From assembly GCA_955652715.1 (NCBI GenBank), contig CATPBS010000206.1, positions 1 to 5,858 of the forward strand: 5,858 bases of DNA, given 5' to 3'. Below, piece by piece: positions 1-5,327 of the stretch (within the stretch, counting starts at the first letter, position 1; every line of letters starts with the position of its first letter). A model generated the notes under the pieces. That model ran no database searches and was not told where the DNA came from. It worked only from the letters and a program-made list of their open reading frames with translations. Position numbers and translations under genes: made by a program. The stretch is from an uncultured Candidatus Udaeobacter sp. GTDB taxonomy: Bacteria; Verrucomicrobiota; Verrucomicrobiia; Chthoniobacterales; UBA10450.

Positions 1-240
1 ACTAGGAATAGCAAAATTTGCCCCATGTCGGCCGTCGGAGAGAACACGGTTCGGCGACTAGCGCACTTATGAAGACACGATCGCGTTGCGCGTCGTCTAA
101 GGTCAGAGTCGCTTGCGCGCATCTGCAACAAAGAAGATGTCAACCGCGTCTGTTACGACATCTCCAGCAAACCGCCCAGCACGATCGAGTGGGAGTGATT
201 TGATTGCCAATTTTCGAATTTCGATTGAGTTCGCTGGGAA
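1..240. other. Region downstream of dop with no convincing gene
   Basis: These bases follow the dop stop codon in the direction of its transcription, where a pup-like gene often lies in other species. I translated the minus strand in all three frames. None gives a short hydrophilic protein ending in Gly-Gly-Glu/Gln or a similar Gly-Glu/Gln tail. One minus frame is open from an ATG at 122 to the left edge (about 40 codons, starting [10 protein letters not shown]) but resembles nothing I know. A second is open from the dop stop to about 118 and has only a TTG as possible start. No hairpin followed by a T-run, the mark of an intrinsic terminator, is visible after dop. A TTGACA-like hexamer (minus strand, about 137-142) has no matching -10 element. 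Confidence 0.5.
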
Positions 241-1785
241 TCAATCGATCTGCGCGATGGCGCTCATGAATTCCGAGAAATCCTTGCCGTTGCGAGCGGC
301 GTGATTGAGCGCGTTCAAGCGCGCATTCATTGCTGCCTCGGGCAGCGCGACGCGGCATGAGTGTGCTCCGTTTGTGAAGACGATTTCGTCCCACTGGATA
401 GAGGAAATCTCGTCGTTGAAACGCGCGACGGCGCGGCCACGAAAAAACGCGCGCGTGGTTTCCGGCGGATTGAAGATCGCGGTCTTGATTTCGTCCTCCG
501 TTGTGACGCGGCGCATTAAACCTTTGCGCAAAAGTTCGTAGTACAAGCCGCGGTCCAGATCGAGGTTGTGATATTCGAGATCGATCGATTGCAGCCAAGG
601 GTCGGTCCAGGAAAGTTTTTCCTCCTCCTGCAAGGCATCCAGCAAGAACTTCTTGGCAACCCAATCAACGCGGTCTCGCGTCGACATCACATCACGCTCC
701 AGATCGTTGAGGACATTTTCCCATTCGCGTAACACCCATCCCCGCTCCTCCTCATCGCCCACCAGGCCGCGCCCGGCCGAACGCGGATCCATTCTGCTGG
801 CGGCGCGGAGATAAATCCGTTGCACATCGATGGCAGAGATTTTGCGGCCATCTTTTAATTCGATGATCCAATCATAAGTTTGATCGCGGCTGATGGATCT
901 GTTCGCATCAACCGGTTGCGCAATTTCGAGCTGAGGCGCTTCACCGCGTTCAATGAGATCGAGAATGAGCGCGGTGGTCCCGATTTTCATGGCTGTGGCC
1001 CATTCGCTCATGTTGGAGTCCCCAAGGATTACGTGAAACCGGCGATAGCGGCTCGCGTCTACGTGCGGCTCGTCACGCGTGTTGATCAGAGGTCGTCGAT
1101 TCATCGTGTCGATGCTCACAACCACACTGAAAAAATCGGCGCGCTGCGAGATTTGATAAATGCCAGGCTCGCTCTGCCCGCCCTCTGTTTCGACACCCAT
1201 CTTGCCGGCGCCCGCGAAAATCTGTCGAGTAACAAGGAACGGCAGAATGCCGGCCACGATTTGATCCCACGCGATATCGCGCCTCATCAGGTAATTATCG
1301 TGGCAACCGTAACTGTGCCCGGAGAAATCAGTATTGTTCTTGTAGAGCCGAATTTCGTAACCGGAAGGCAACTTCTGATTTCGGCGCCGTGCGCACTCCG
1401 CGAGAATACGCTCGCCGGCTTTGTCCTGAGCAGCGATCTGGCGAATGGTCGTGCACTCTGGCGTGGAATATTCCGGGTGCGCGTGATCGTTGTAGAACCG
1501 GGCACCGTTTGAAAGTACAAGATCACTTTTTATTTCCTCAAAACTGAGGGGCCGGCGTTTATCGATCTCGTAGTAAGCCGATTCGTCCGTGTCTTGAAGT
1601 AATTCGCGCGCACGAAACCCGCGCGCATCCAGATGCGGATCTTCCAACTCATAGTCCCATTTCATCAACGCGCCGTGATCGGTGTAATGCCGCACCAGCT
1701 CAATCGATTCGGCCACCACATCGACGGTCTCTGCACCGCTTAGCGTGATGCCGTATTCCGTTTCCAGCCCAAAGACGCGTTTCAT
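241..1785 (-). CDS. dop: Dop, Pup deamidase/depupylase
   Basis: Dop is a carboxylate-amine/glutamine-synthetase-fold enzyme. It converts C-terminal Gln of Pup to Glu where needed and cleaves the isopeptide bond between Pup and substrate lysines. The protein is 514 aa, close to the usual length of about 500. The N-terminus MKRVFGLETEYGI carries the Glu8 and Glu10 metal/ATP-site residues. The segment GARFYNDHAHPEYSTPE (about 94-110) contains Asp100, which matches the catalytic Asp of actinobacterial Dop. Further family blocks are LYKNNTD (147-153), SYGCHDNYLMRR (158-169), QISQRADFF (211-219) and INTRDEPH (234-241). The insertion at about 40-85, with WDYELEDP and DARGF, is the Dop loop that PafA lacks, so this is Dop rather than the ligase. 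I chose the ATG at 1785 over a GTG at 1818 because family homology starts there; an AAGGA lies 10 bases upstream. It is probably read with mpa, though a mobile element lies between them. The family call is very secure; activity is inferred. Confidence 0.95.
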   Translation of the reverse strand: MKRVFGLETEYGITLSGAETVDVVAESIELVRHYTDHGALMKWDYELEDPHLDARGFRARELLQDTDESAYYEIDKRRPLSFEEIKSDLVLSNGARFYNDHAHPEYSTPECTTIRQIAAQDKAGERILAECARRRNQKLPSGYEIRLYKNNTDFSGHSYGCHDNYLMRRDIAWDQIVAGILPFLVTRQIFAGAGKMGVETEGGQSEPGIYQISQRADFFSVVVSIDTMNRRPLINTRDEPHVDASRYRRFHVILGDSNMSEWATAMKIGTTALILDLIERGEAPQLEIAQPVDANRSISRDQTYDWIIELKDGRKISAIDVQRIYLRAASRMDPRSAGRGLVGDEEERGWVLREWENVLNDLERDVMSTRDRVDWVAKKFLLDALQEEEKLSWTDPWLQSIDLEYHNLDLDRGLYYELLRKGLMRRVTTEDEIKTAIFNPPETTRAFFRGRAVARFNDEISSIQWDEIVFTNGAHSCRVALPEAAMNARLNALNHAARNGKDFSEFMSAIAQID

Positions 1786-2301
1786 CGCTCCCGAATCCTT
1801 TTCATCGTCCGCCGACACCCCTGAACTGTAGGGGGAAGCTGACAGCTTCCCGTGCCAGATTCATTGATGAAATCTAGATAATATGGCCAATCTTCCGCTC
1901 TCTGAGCCAAGCCGTGTCGCACAGGATTATCCTTCACATAAATCCATTTGCCCCGCAGATTCTCGTCCGAGCGTAAGAGCCCGGTCGAAGCACCTGCGCT
2001 GCCATTCCCACGGCTGTAAATCGAGACACTTTCGCAGCATCCGCTTGAATCCGTGCGAGAAATCCCCAACGGATAAATCCCGGTCCTCAACTGGCGAAAC
2101 AACCCAATGGACGTGGTCGGGCATAATGACACCGGCCAACACATGCCACTTCCGTAATTGCGCGATCACTGTTTTGATGGCCTCGAATATTTCCGGTCTT
2201 GCTAAGACATTGCGCCGATCTTTCACGCATATCGTCACAAAATAAATAATCGATTTGTCCCAAGGCAGGAGAATTGCTGGCAATCGTGGAGGTTCGGCCA
2301 T
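1782..2301 (-). pseudogene. Frameshifted RAYT (IS200-like Y1) transposase
   Basis: RAYTs are single-strand-specific HUH/Y1 transposases that act on REP hairpins. The first frame runs from ATG 2301 to a stop at 1927. It contains the HUH motif in MPDHVHWVV (His63, His65) and the family segment WQRRCFDR (100-107). The next frame supplies the expected continuation LLRSDENLRGKW and then IYVKDNPVRHGL, which holds the predicted catalytic Tyr (121 in the corrected protein) and the diagnostic NPV motif. Deleting one C from the CCC run at 1980-1982 joins the frames exactly, giving 172 aa. As written, the metal-binding motif and the nucleophile are on separate products, so the gene should be inactive unless frameshifting occurs or the base is a sequencing error. 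The last roughly 20 codons read through the left REP palindrome, and the stop (TGA, 1784-1782) overlaps the dop ATG. A REP hairpin ends 6 bases before the start codon, and no Shine-Dalgarno is visible. Confidence 0.85.
1833..1851. repeat. Left REP palindrome
   Basis: The sequence GGGAAGCTGACAGCTTCCC is a perfect inverted repeat with 9-base arms around a single central A (1842). It lies inside the C-terminal codons of the corrected transposase frame and about 50 bases upstream of the dop start. It is preceded by CTGTAGG at 1826-1832. In RNA it would form a strong hairpin just ahead of dop, where it could affect mRNA stability or termination. Together with the right copy it forms an inverted pair. 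Confidence 0.85.
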
Positions 2302-2307
2302 ATACGC

Positions 2308-2326
2308 GGGAAGCTGACAGCTTCCC
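2308..2326. repeat. Right REP palindrome
   Basis: This is the second copy of the same 19-base palindrome, with 9-base arms around A2317, followed by CCTACAG. Seen on the minus strand it begins CTGTAGGGG, so it is the mirror of the left copy. It lies between the mpa stop codon (2361) and the transposase ATG (2301). A transcript coming out of mpa would fold this hairpin 6 bases ahead of the transposase start codon, likely limiting its translation. Confidence 0.85.
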
Positions 2327-2342
2327 CTACAGTCCTACAGTC
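2327..2342. repeat. Tandem octamer CTACAGTC x2 at the element edge
   Basis: Two perfect adjacent copies of CTACAGTC lie directly outside the right REP palindrome. The first belongs to the REP's conserved CTACAG tail. The second may be a slipped or remnant copy of an element end, or the trace of an insertion junction. The left end has no such duplication. Confidence 0.6.
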
Positions 2343-2360
2343 GCTGTCGTTGCAGAGACA

Positions 2361-4043
2361 TCAGATTACGCCACTTGTGTGCGAGCGCGCATCGGAAACC
2401 GGCTTCACAGGCGAAATTTTAACGACGTTTTCCGGATCATAGTCGATTAGTTTGAGCCAGTCTTCGGTAATGTCCGTCGTCGGGAAAATATCGTTTTCCA
2501 CGTACTCGGCATTGAAAGCGAGTTGCAAATCCGTTTCCCGAATGCCTTGCTCCTGTTGAGTGGCAATGGCTCTTTTGATCGCTATCGCTTTCGCGCGCTC
2601 AACGATCGAGGCAATGATTGCGCCACTGATTAGATCGCTGCGGTAAAGCGTTTCCTTACGCCCGCTCCGGAGGGTTACCTCCAGAAACTTGTTTTCGTCG
2701 CGCCGGGTAAACTGCCAGTCTACAAAGCGCTCGATCAGACGCTCGACGGACGCTCCCAGTCCGTCGGCTTCCTTCGCAAGCACACCGTCGTAAGGCAGGC
2801 TGTCCGTAAGATAAATACGGTATATTTCGCGCGCGCCCTGTTTGTCTGGACGATTGACCTTGATTTTTCGATCGATCCGGCCCGGGCGGAGTATTGCCGG
2901 GTCAATCAGGTCGGCGCGATTGGAAGCAAGTATAATTACAACGTCGTTGAGCGAATCGATTCCATCCATCTCGGAGCAAAACATCGGCACGAGCGTTGAA
3001 AGAATGTTTGAGTGGCGCGATGCGCGGCGGGTGCCGAGAATCGATTCGGCCTCGTCGATAAACAGAAATGGCATGAAACCTTCGCTTCGTTTCTCGCGAG
3101 CGGTGGCAAAAATTTCGCGCACCATTCGCTCCGATTCGCCCACCCACATGTTCAGAATCTCGGGACCTTTGACGTGCATGAAATACTCGCGCATCTCGCT
3201 TCCCGCTCTTTCCCCAAGTTGCTTTGTCAAATTATAAGCAGTCGCCTTACCAATCAGCGTTTTCCCGCAGCCCGGTGGACCGTAAAGCAGAAAACCTTTC
3301 GGCGTGGCGTGCTGAAATTTGTGGAAAAGATCAGGATGCAAAAGCGGCAGCTCGATGGCGTCCTTGATTGCCTGGAGCGCCGCCTCCTGACCTCCAACCT
3401 TTTCCCACGGCAGGTCGGGCACACTGTCCAGATAATGTTCATGCGACTTCGTGCTCGAGAGCATCTCCAAAGCCATTCGGTAATTTGAATCAACACGGAC
3501 TTCGTCGCCTGATTTGAGGGTAGAATGGGCAAGATCAGCCGAACGTTGTAGCACCATCGATTGCAATCCATGCTCCGATCCGACGCGCAATCGGTCCTTG
3601 CCCAAGACTTCGGTAATTTTTGTCACGGGGCCAGCCGTCTCAAATCCTAGATCACCGACAATCACGAAAGCTTCATTCACGAGGACGCGCGTTCCTTTTT
3701 TCAATTTCGCAAGCGGAATGCGCGGATCGATGTTGCAGTAGTAATCCGCGCCTCCTACCACGATGTGCGCCGTATCCTTCGACGTGGCGCCGAGAAACGT
3801 GCCGATCCGGTTTGCCGGTGAAGTCACTTTCTTGACGACCTCCTCCAGCTTCTCGATCACCCTGTGCGCCTCGACCATCGTCTCCTGTTGATCGAAAATC
3901 TGCGGCCGCAGTTCCAACAGGTCGCGCCGAACTGGATCGCCCGGCGGCAACGAAGAAATCACTCGATCAAATGCGTCAAGGAGATTGTCCGGACCCGAGT
4001 CCCCAACCCCTTCCTGAAGTCCCTCGCTGCGCTTGTCGCTCAT
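2361..4043 (-). CDS. mpa: Mpa/ARC, AAA+ proteasome-associated ATPase
   Basis: This hexameric AAA+ unfoldase of the bacterial Pup pathway binds Pup through an N-terminal coiled coil and threads tagged proteins through its pore. The 560-aa protein has a helical coiled-coil segment at about 40-76, tandem OB-type domains at about 78-190, and an AAA+ domain at about 210-400. Walker A is GPPGCGKT (255-262) and Walker B is FLFIDE (326-331). Sensor 1 is Asn375, and the arginine-finger region is RPGRIDRKI (386-394). The pore-loop block KGPEILNMWVGE (292-303) aligns with KGPELLNKFVGE of mycobacterial Mpa but has Trp in place of Phe. The C-terminal domain also aligns with Mpa up to about residue 545. 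It is shorter than mycobacterial Mpa (609 aa), mainly at the N-terminus. It ends SHTSGVI and has no GQYL-type proteasome-docking tail. No Shine-Dalgarno is evident ahead of ATG 4043. Its partner dop follows about 575 bases downstream, beyond the REP/RAYT element. Confidence 0.95.
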   Translation of the reverse strand: MSDKRSEGLQEGVGDSGPDNLLDAFDRVISSLPPGDPVRRDLLELRPQIFDQQETMVEAHRVIEKLEEVVKKVTSPANRIGTFLGATSKDTAHIVVGGADYYCNIDPRIPLAKLKKGTRVLVNEAFVIVGDLGFETAGPVTKITEVLGKDRLRVGSEHGLQSMVLQRSADLAHSTLKSGDEVRVDSNYRMALEMLSSTKSHEHYLDSVPDLPWEKVGGQEAALQAIKDAIELPLLHPDLFHKFQHATPKGFLLYGPPGCGKTLIGKATAYNLTKQLGERAGSEMREYFMHVKGPEILNMWVGESERMVREIFATAREKRSEGFMPFLFIDEAESILGTRRASRHSNILSTLVPMFCSEMDGIDSLNDVVIILASNRADLIDPAILRPGRIDRKIKVNRPDKQGAREIYRIYLTDSLPYDGVLAKEADGLGASVERLIERFVDWQFTRRDENKFLEVTLRSGRKETLYRSDLISGAIIASIVERAKAIAIKRAIATQQEQGIRETDLQLAFNAEYVENDIFPTTDITEDWLKLIDYDPENVVKISPVKPVSDARSHTSGVI

Positions 4044-4077
4044 TTATGGTTTGGGTCAATCCGCCGAACCAAGCCTC

Positions 4078-4105
4078 AATATAGCTTTGTCAGGCGCATT
4101 CGCAA
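4078..4105 (-). promoter_or_regulatory. Candidate sigma70-type promoter of mpa
   Basis: Read on the minus strand, TTGCGA (4105-4100) and TATATT (4083-4078) are separated by 16 bases. Transcription would start near 4071, giving a leader of roughly 28 bases before the mpa ATG. The -10 matches TATAAT at 5 of 6 positions; the -35 is weaker. It is the best match in the 259-base divergent gap, but it rests on motif matching only. Confidence 0.4.
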
Positions 4106-4260
4106 TGTTCGACGCCACCCTCATACAAAATGTTCAACCAAGCTGTTGATCTGTTGTTGCGTAAAACTCGTTTTCTCCACTCGCGCTCATGCTCTCGATC
4201 GAAGCAAAACGAGCATCAGAAGAACGGACGAGAACGCGCGACAAACGGGAGAGCGAATAG

Positions 4261-4288
4261 TTGCACTGAGAACAGCTGCCTTTACACT
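4261..4288 (+). promoter_or_regulatory. Candidate promoter of tRNA-Asp
   Basis: TTGCAC (4261-4266) and TACACT (4283-4288) are separated by 16 bases. The predicted start falls near 4295, a few bases before the mature tRNA 5' end at 4303. The -35 matches consensus at 5 of 6 positions and the -10 at 4 of 6. Support is positional and by motif only. Confidence 0.4.
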
Positions 4289-4302
4289 TTGGTTTTCCGC
4301 GA

Positions 4303-4376
4303 GGAGCCTTAGCTCAATTGGTTAGAGCGCCGCCCTGTCACGGCGGAGGTTGCGGGTTCGAGCCCCGTAGGCTCCG
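4303..4376 (+). tRNA. tRNA-Asp (anticodon GTC)
   Basis: A full cloverleaf can be drawn. The acceptor stem GGAGCCT/AGGCTCC has 7 perfect pairs with discriminator G4376. The D stem is GCTC/GAGC. The anticodon stem CCGCC/GGCGG encloses the loop CTGTCAC, with anticodon GTC at 4337-4339. The variable loop has 5 bases, and the T arm GCGGG-TTCGAGC-CCCGT has one G-U pair. The anticodon reads GAC/GAU, so it inserts aspartate. The 3' CCA is not encoded (GAT follows), so it must be added by tRNA nucleotidyltransferase. It is the only plus-strand gene in the window and converges on the minus-strand gene ending at 4390, 13 bases away. Confidence 0.97.
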
Positions 4377-4389
4377 GATCCCGCAGAGA

Positions 4390-4716
4390 TCATCGTCGCA
4401 TGATGTGAATGGCGAGAATGCGGCTCTGATGACGGGCGAGCAAATAATCGACAAAATCGCCAATGATTGAGTTCGGTTTGTTGCCGAGCTTTGTCACAAC
4501 GCGGCAGATGAGGGTTCTGCTGCGCGCATGCCACTCTAGATTGATGGCTCCGTGAACGTCCCTCGCGCTATGTATCTTCGCCCAACCGTGCGGACGGCTC
4601 GGCTGTTTATGCCAGATCTTAATGAAGCCGAATTTTTTCTCCAATTGCGGGTCGCTCATGATTTTGTTCCGCAATGATCCGCTCCCAGTCGCGATTACCT
4701 GAATAACCGTTTGCAT
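4390..4716 (-). CDS. Uncharacterised 108-aa protein
   Basis: I do not recognise a named family. The protein has no signal peptide or membrane segment. It is basic and mixed alpha/beta in character: an N-terminal hydrophobic strand ([13 protein letters not shown]), a central stretch rich in Trp, His and Arg ([15 protein letters not shown], about 35-49), a strand-like segment [17 protein letters not shown] (58-74), and a predicted C-terminal helix [11 protein letters not shown] (86-96). The composition and ordered hydrophobic pattern look like a real small cytoplasmic protein, and no competing gene lies on either strand. The ATG at 4716 has only a weak TGGA next to it; Met20 (4659) is an alternative start giving [11 protein letters not shown]. 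It lies 66 bases downstream of the acetyltransferase gene on the same strand and may be co-transcribed. The Arg/Trp-rich core could suggest nucleic-acid binding, but that is speculation. Confidence 0.6.
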   Translation of the reverse strand: MQTVIQVIATGSGSLRNKIMSDPQLEKKFGFIKIWHKQPSRPHGWAKIHSARDVHGAINLEWHARSRTLICRVVTKLGNKPNSIIGDFVDYLLARHQSRILAIHIMRR

Positions 4717-4782
4717 TCCACGCTAGGTTCAGCAGGAAATCATTTCTTTTGCAACGCTTCTTTAGAAAAAGCGCGGCTACAG

Positions 4783-5319
4783 CTAATCTTCAAGCAACGA
4801 ACGAAACATGACGTAAACATCGACAAATCCTTTTTCAGGATGCCGAAACGCGCCAGGCAAAGTGCCCACGATCTCGAACCCCAGTAGCTTCCAAAGATGG
4901 ATCGCTCGTGTGTTCGTAGAAACCACGAAATTGAATTGCATGGCGCGAAAACCCATTCGGCGCGCCTCGCTCAGACAATGCTCGGCCATCCTGCGTCCCA
5001 CTCCCGAAGCCTGGGCCTTTGGCGCGACCATGAAAGCGGCGTTGGCGACATGAGAGCCGGGACCCGATTGATTCGGTCTCAGAATGTAAGTGCCAACAAC
5101 GCCGCCATCTTTTTCTGCGAGGTAAGTATGCGTATCGGCTCGAAACCAATAAGCCAGCGCCTCCTCGCGCGACATTTTCGGATCAAACGCGTATGTATCG
5201 CCCGCCACGACGATCTCACGAAAAATCTTCAATATCTCGTCGCAATCTGCATTAGTTGCCGGACGTATTAGCACGGTCGTAATCGAAATTGGAGTGGTGG
5301 AACCAAATCGGTTCCGCAT
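4783..5319 (-). CDS. GNAT-family N-acetyltransferase
   Basis: The protein transfers an acetyl group from acetyl-CoA to an amine; the substrate cannot be told from the sequence. From ATG 5319 it is 178 aa, typical of single-domain GNATs. The domain begins at VLIRPATNADCDEILKIF (16-33). The central strands DTHTYLAEKDGGVVGTYIL (62-80) are followed by motif A, VAPKAQASGVGRRMAEH (98-114), with the Q-x-x-G-x-G acetyl-CoA loop at 103-108. Motif B, NTRAIHLWKLLGFEIVGTLPGAF (136-158), completes the fold, and VDVYVMFRSL is the usual final strand. A longer in-frame start at 5382 would overlap the upstream gene by 55 bases and add a tail unlike the family, so I reject it. ATG 5319 lies 8 bases after the upstream stop, which suggests translational coupling; no good Shine-Dalgarno is seen. 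A GTG at Val16 (5274) is another possible start. Confidence 0.88.
   Translation of the reverse strand: MRNRFGSTTPISITTVLIRPATNADCDEILKIFREIVVAGDTYAFDPKMSREEALAYWFRADTHTYLAEKDGGVVGTYILRPNQSGPGSHVANAAFMVAPKAQASGVGRRMAEHCLSEARRMGFRAMQFNFVVSTNTRAIHLWKLLGFEIVGTLPGAFRHPEKGFVDVYVMFRSLLED
5299..5315. repeat. Small inverted repeat at the acetyltransferase start
   Basis: GGAACC and GGTTCC flank a 5-base loop, lying at codons 2-7 of the acetyltransferase gene just inside its start codon. In mRNA it could form a short hairpin near the ribosome-binding region. It may be chance. Confidence 0.35.
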
Positions 5320-5327
5320 TTGATCGG

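Larger units (their letters stand above)
1826..2332. mobile_element. REP/RAYT element between mpa and dop
   Basis: A transposase gene of the REP-associated tyrosine transposase (RAYT) type is bounded by two copies of one palindrome in opposite orientation. The left end reads CTGTAGGGGG followed by the palindrome. The right end is the palindrome followed by CCCCTACAG. CTGTAGGGG therefore faces outward at both ends, the layout of a REPtron (RAYT with flanking REPs). Element ends are set at the outermost matching bases and could be off by a few. The element sits in the gap between two genes of one pathway and damages neither coding sequence. The transposase is frameshifted, so the element is probably immobile in its present form. 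Confidence 0.75.
4044..4302. other. Divergent intergenic region between mpa and tRNA-Asp
   Basis: No gene is supported here. The plus-strand open frames that cross it have no recognisable protein and lack ribosome-binding sites. The region holds the candidate promoters of mpa (minus) and of the tRNA (plus). It also holds a direct repeat, AATGTTCGAC (4104-4113) and AATGTTCAAC (4129-4138), spaced 25 bases apart and touching the mpa -35 element. Confidence 0.5.

Noticed and set aside
1..122. Minus-strand open frame from ATG 122 to the window edge as a possible modifier or next gene
   Set aside because: About 40 codons with no ribosome-binding site, odd composition and no Pup-like features; too little sequence to support a gene.
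200..230. AT-rich imperfect palindrome (around TTTTCGAATTTCGA) as a dop terminator
   Set aside because: The stem is short and imperfect and no T-run follows on the minus strand.
880..1512. Plus-strand open frame of 210 aa
   Set aside because: It lies wholly antisense to dop, whose conserved blocks are unmistakable; the translated product has no recognisable features.
1786..1818. Upstream GTG start for dop adding 11 residues
   Set aside because: The family N-terminus begins at MKRVFGLETEYG, and the extension would encode a non-conserved acidic tail.
3012..3488. Plus-strand open frame of 158 aa
   Set aside because: It is antisense to the AAA+ core of mpa and is a by-product of its codon use.
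4303..4376. tRNA-Asp as an integration site for a genomic island
   Set aside because: No integrase gene or repeated tRNA 3' end is visible in the window.
4322..4534. Minus-strand open frame of 70 aa ending [17 protein letters not shown]
   Set aside because: Its C-terminal part is the antisense of the tRNA-Asp gene, a well-known source of spurious proteins, and the rest overlaps the 4390-4716 gene in another frame.
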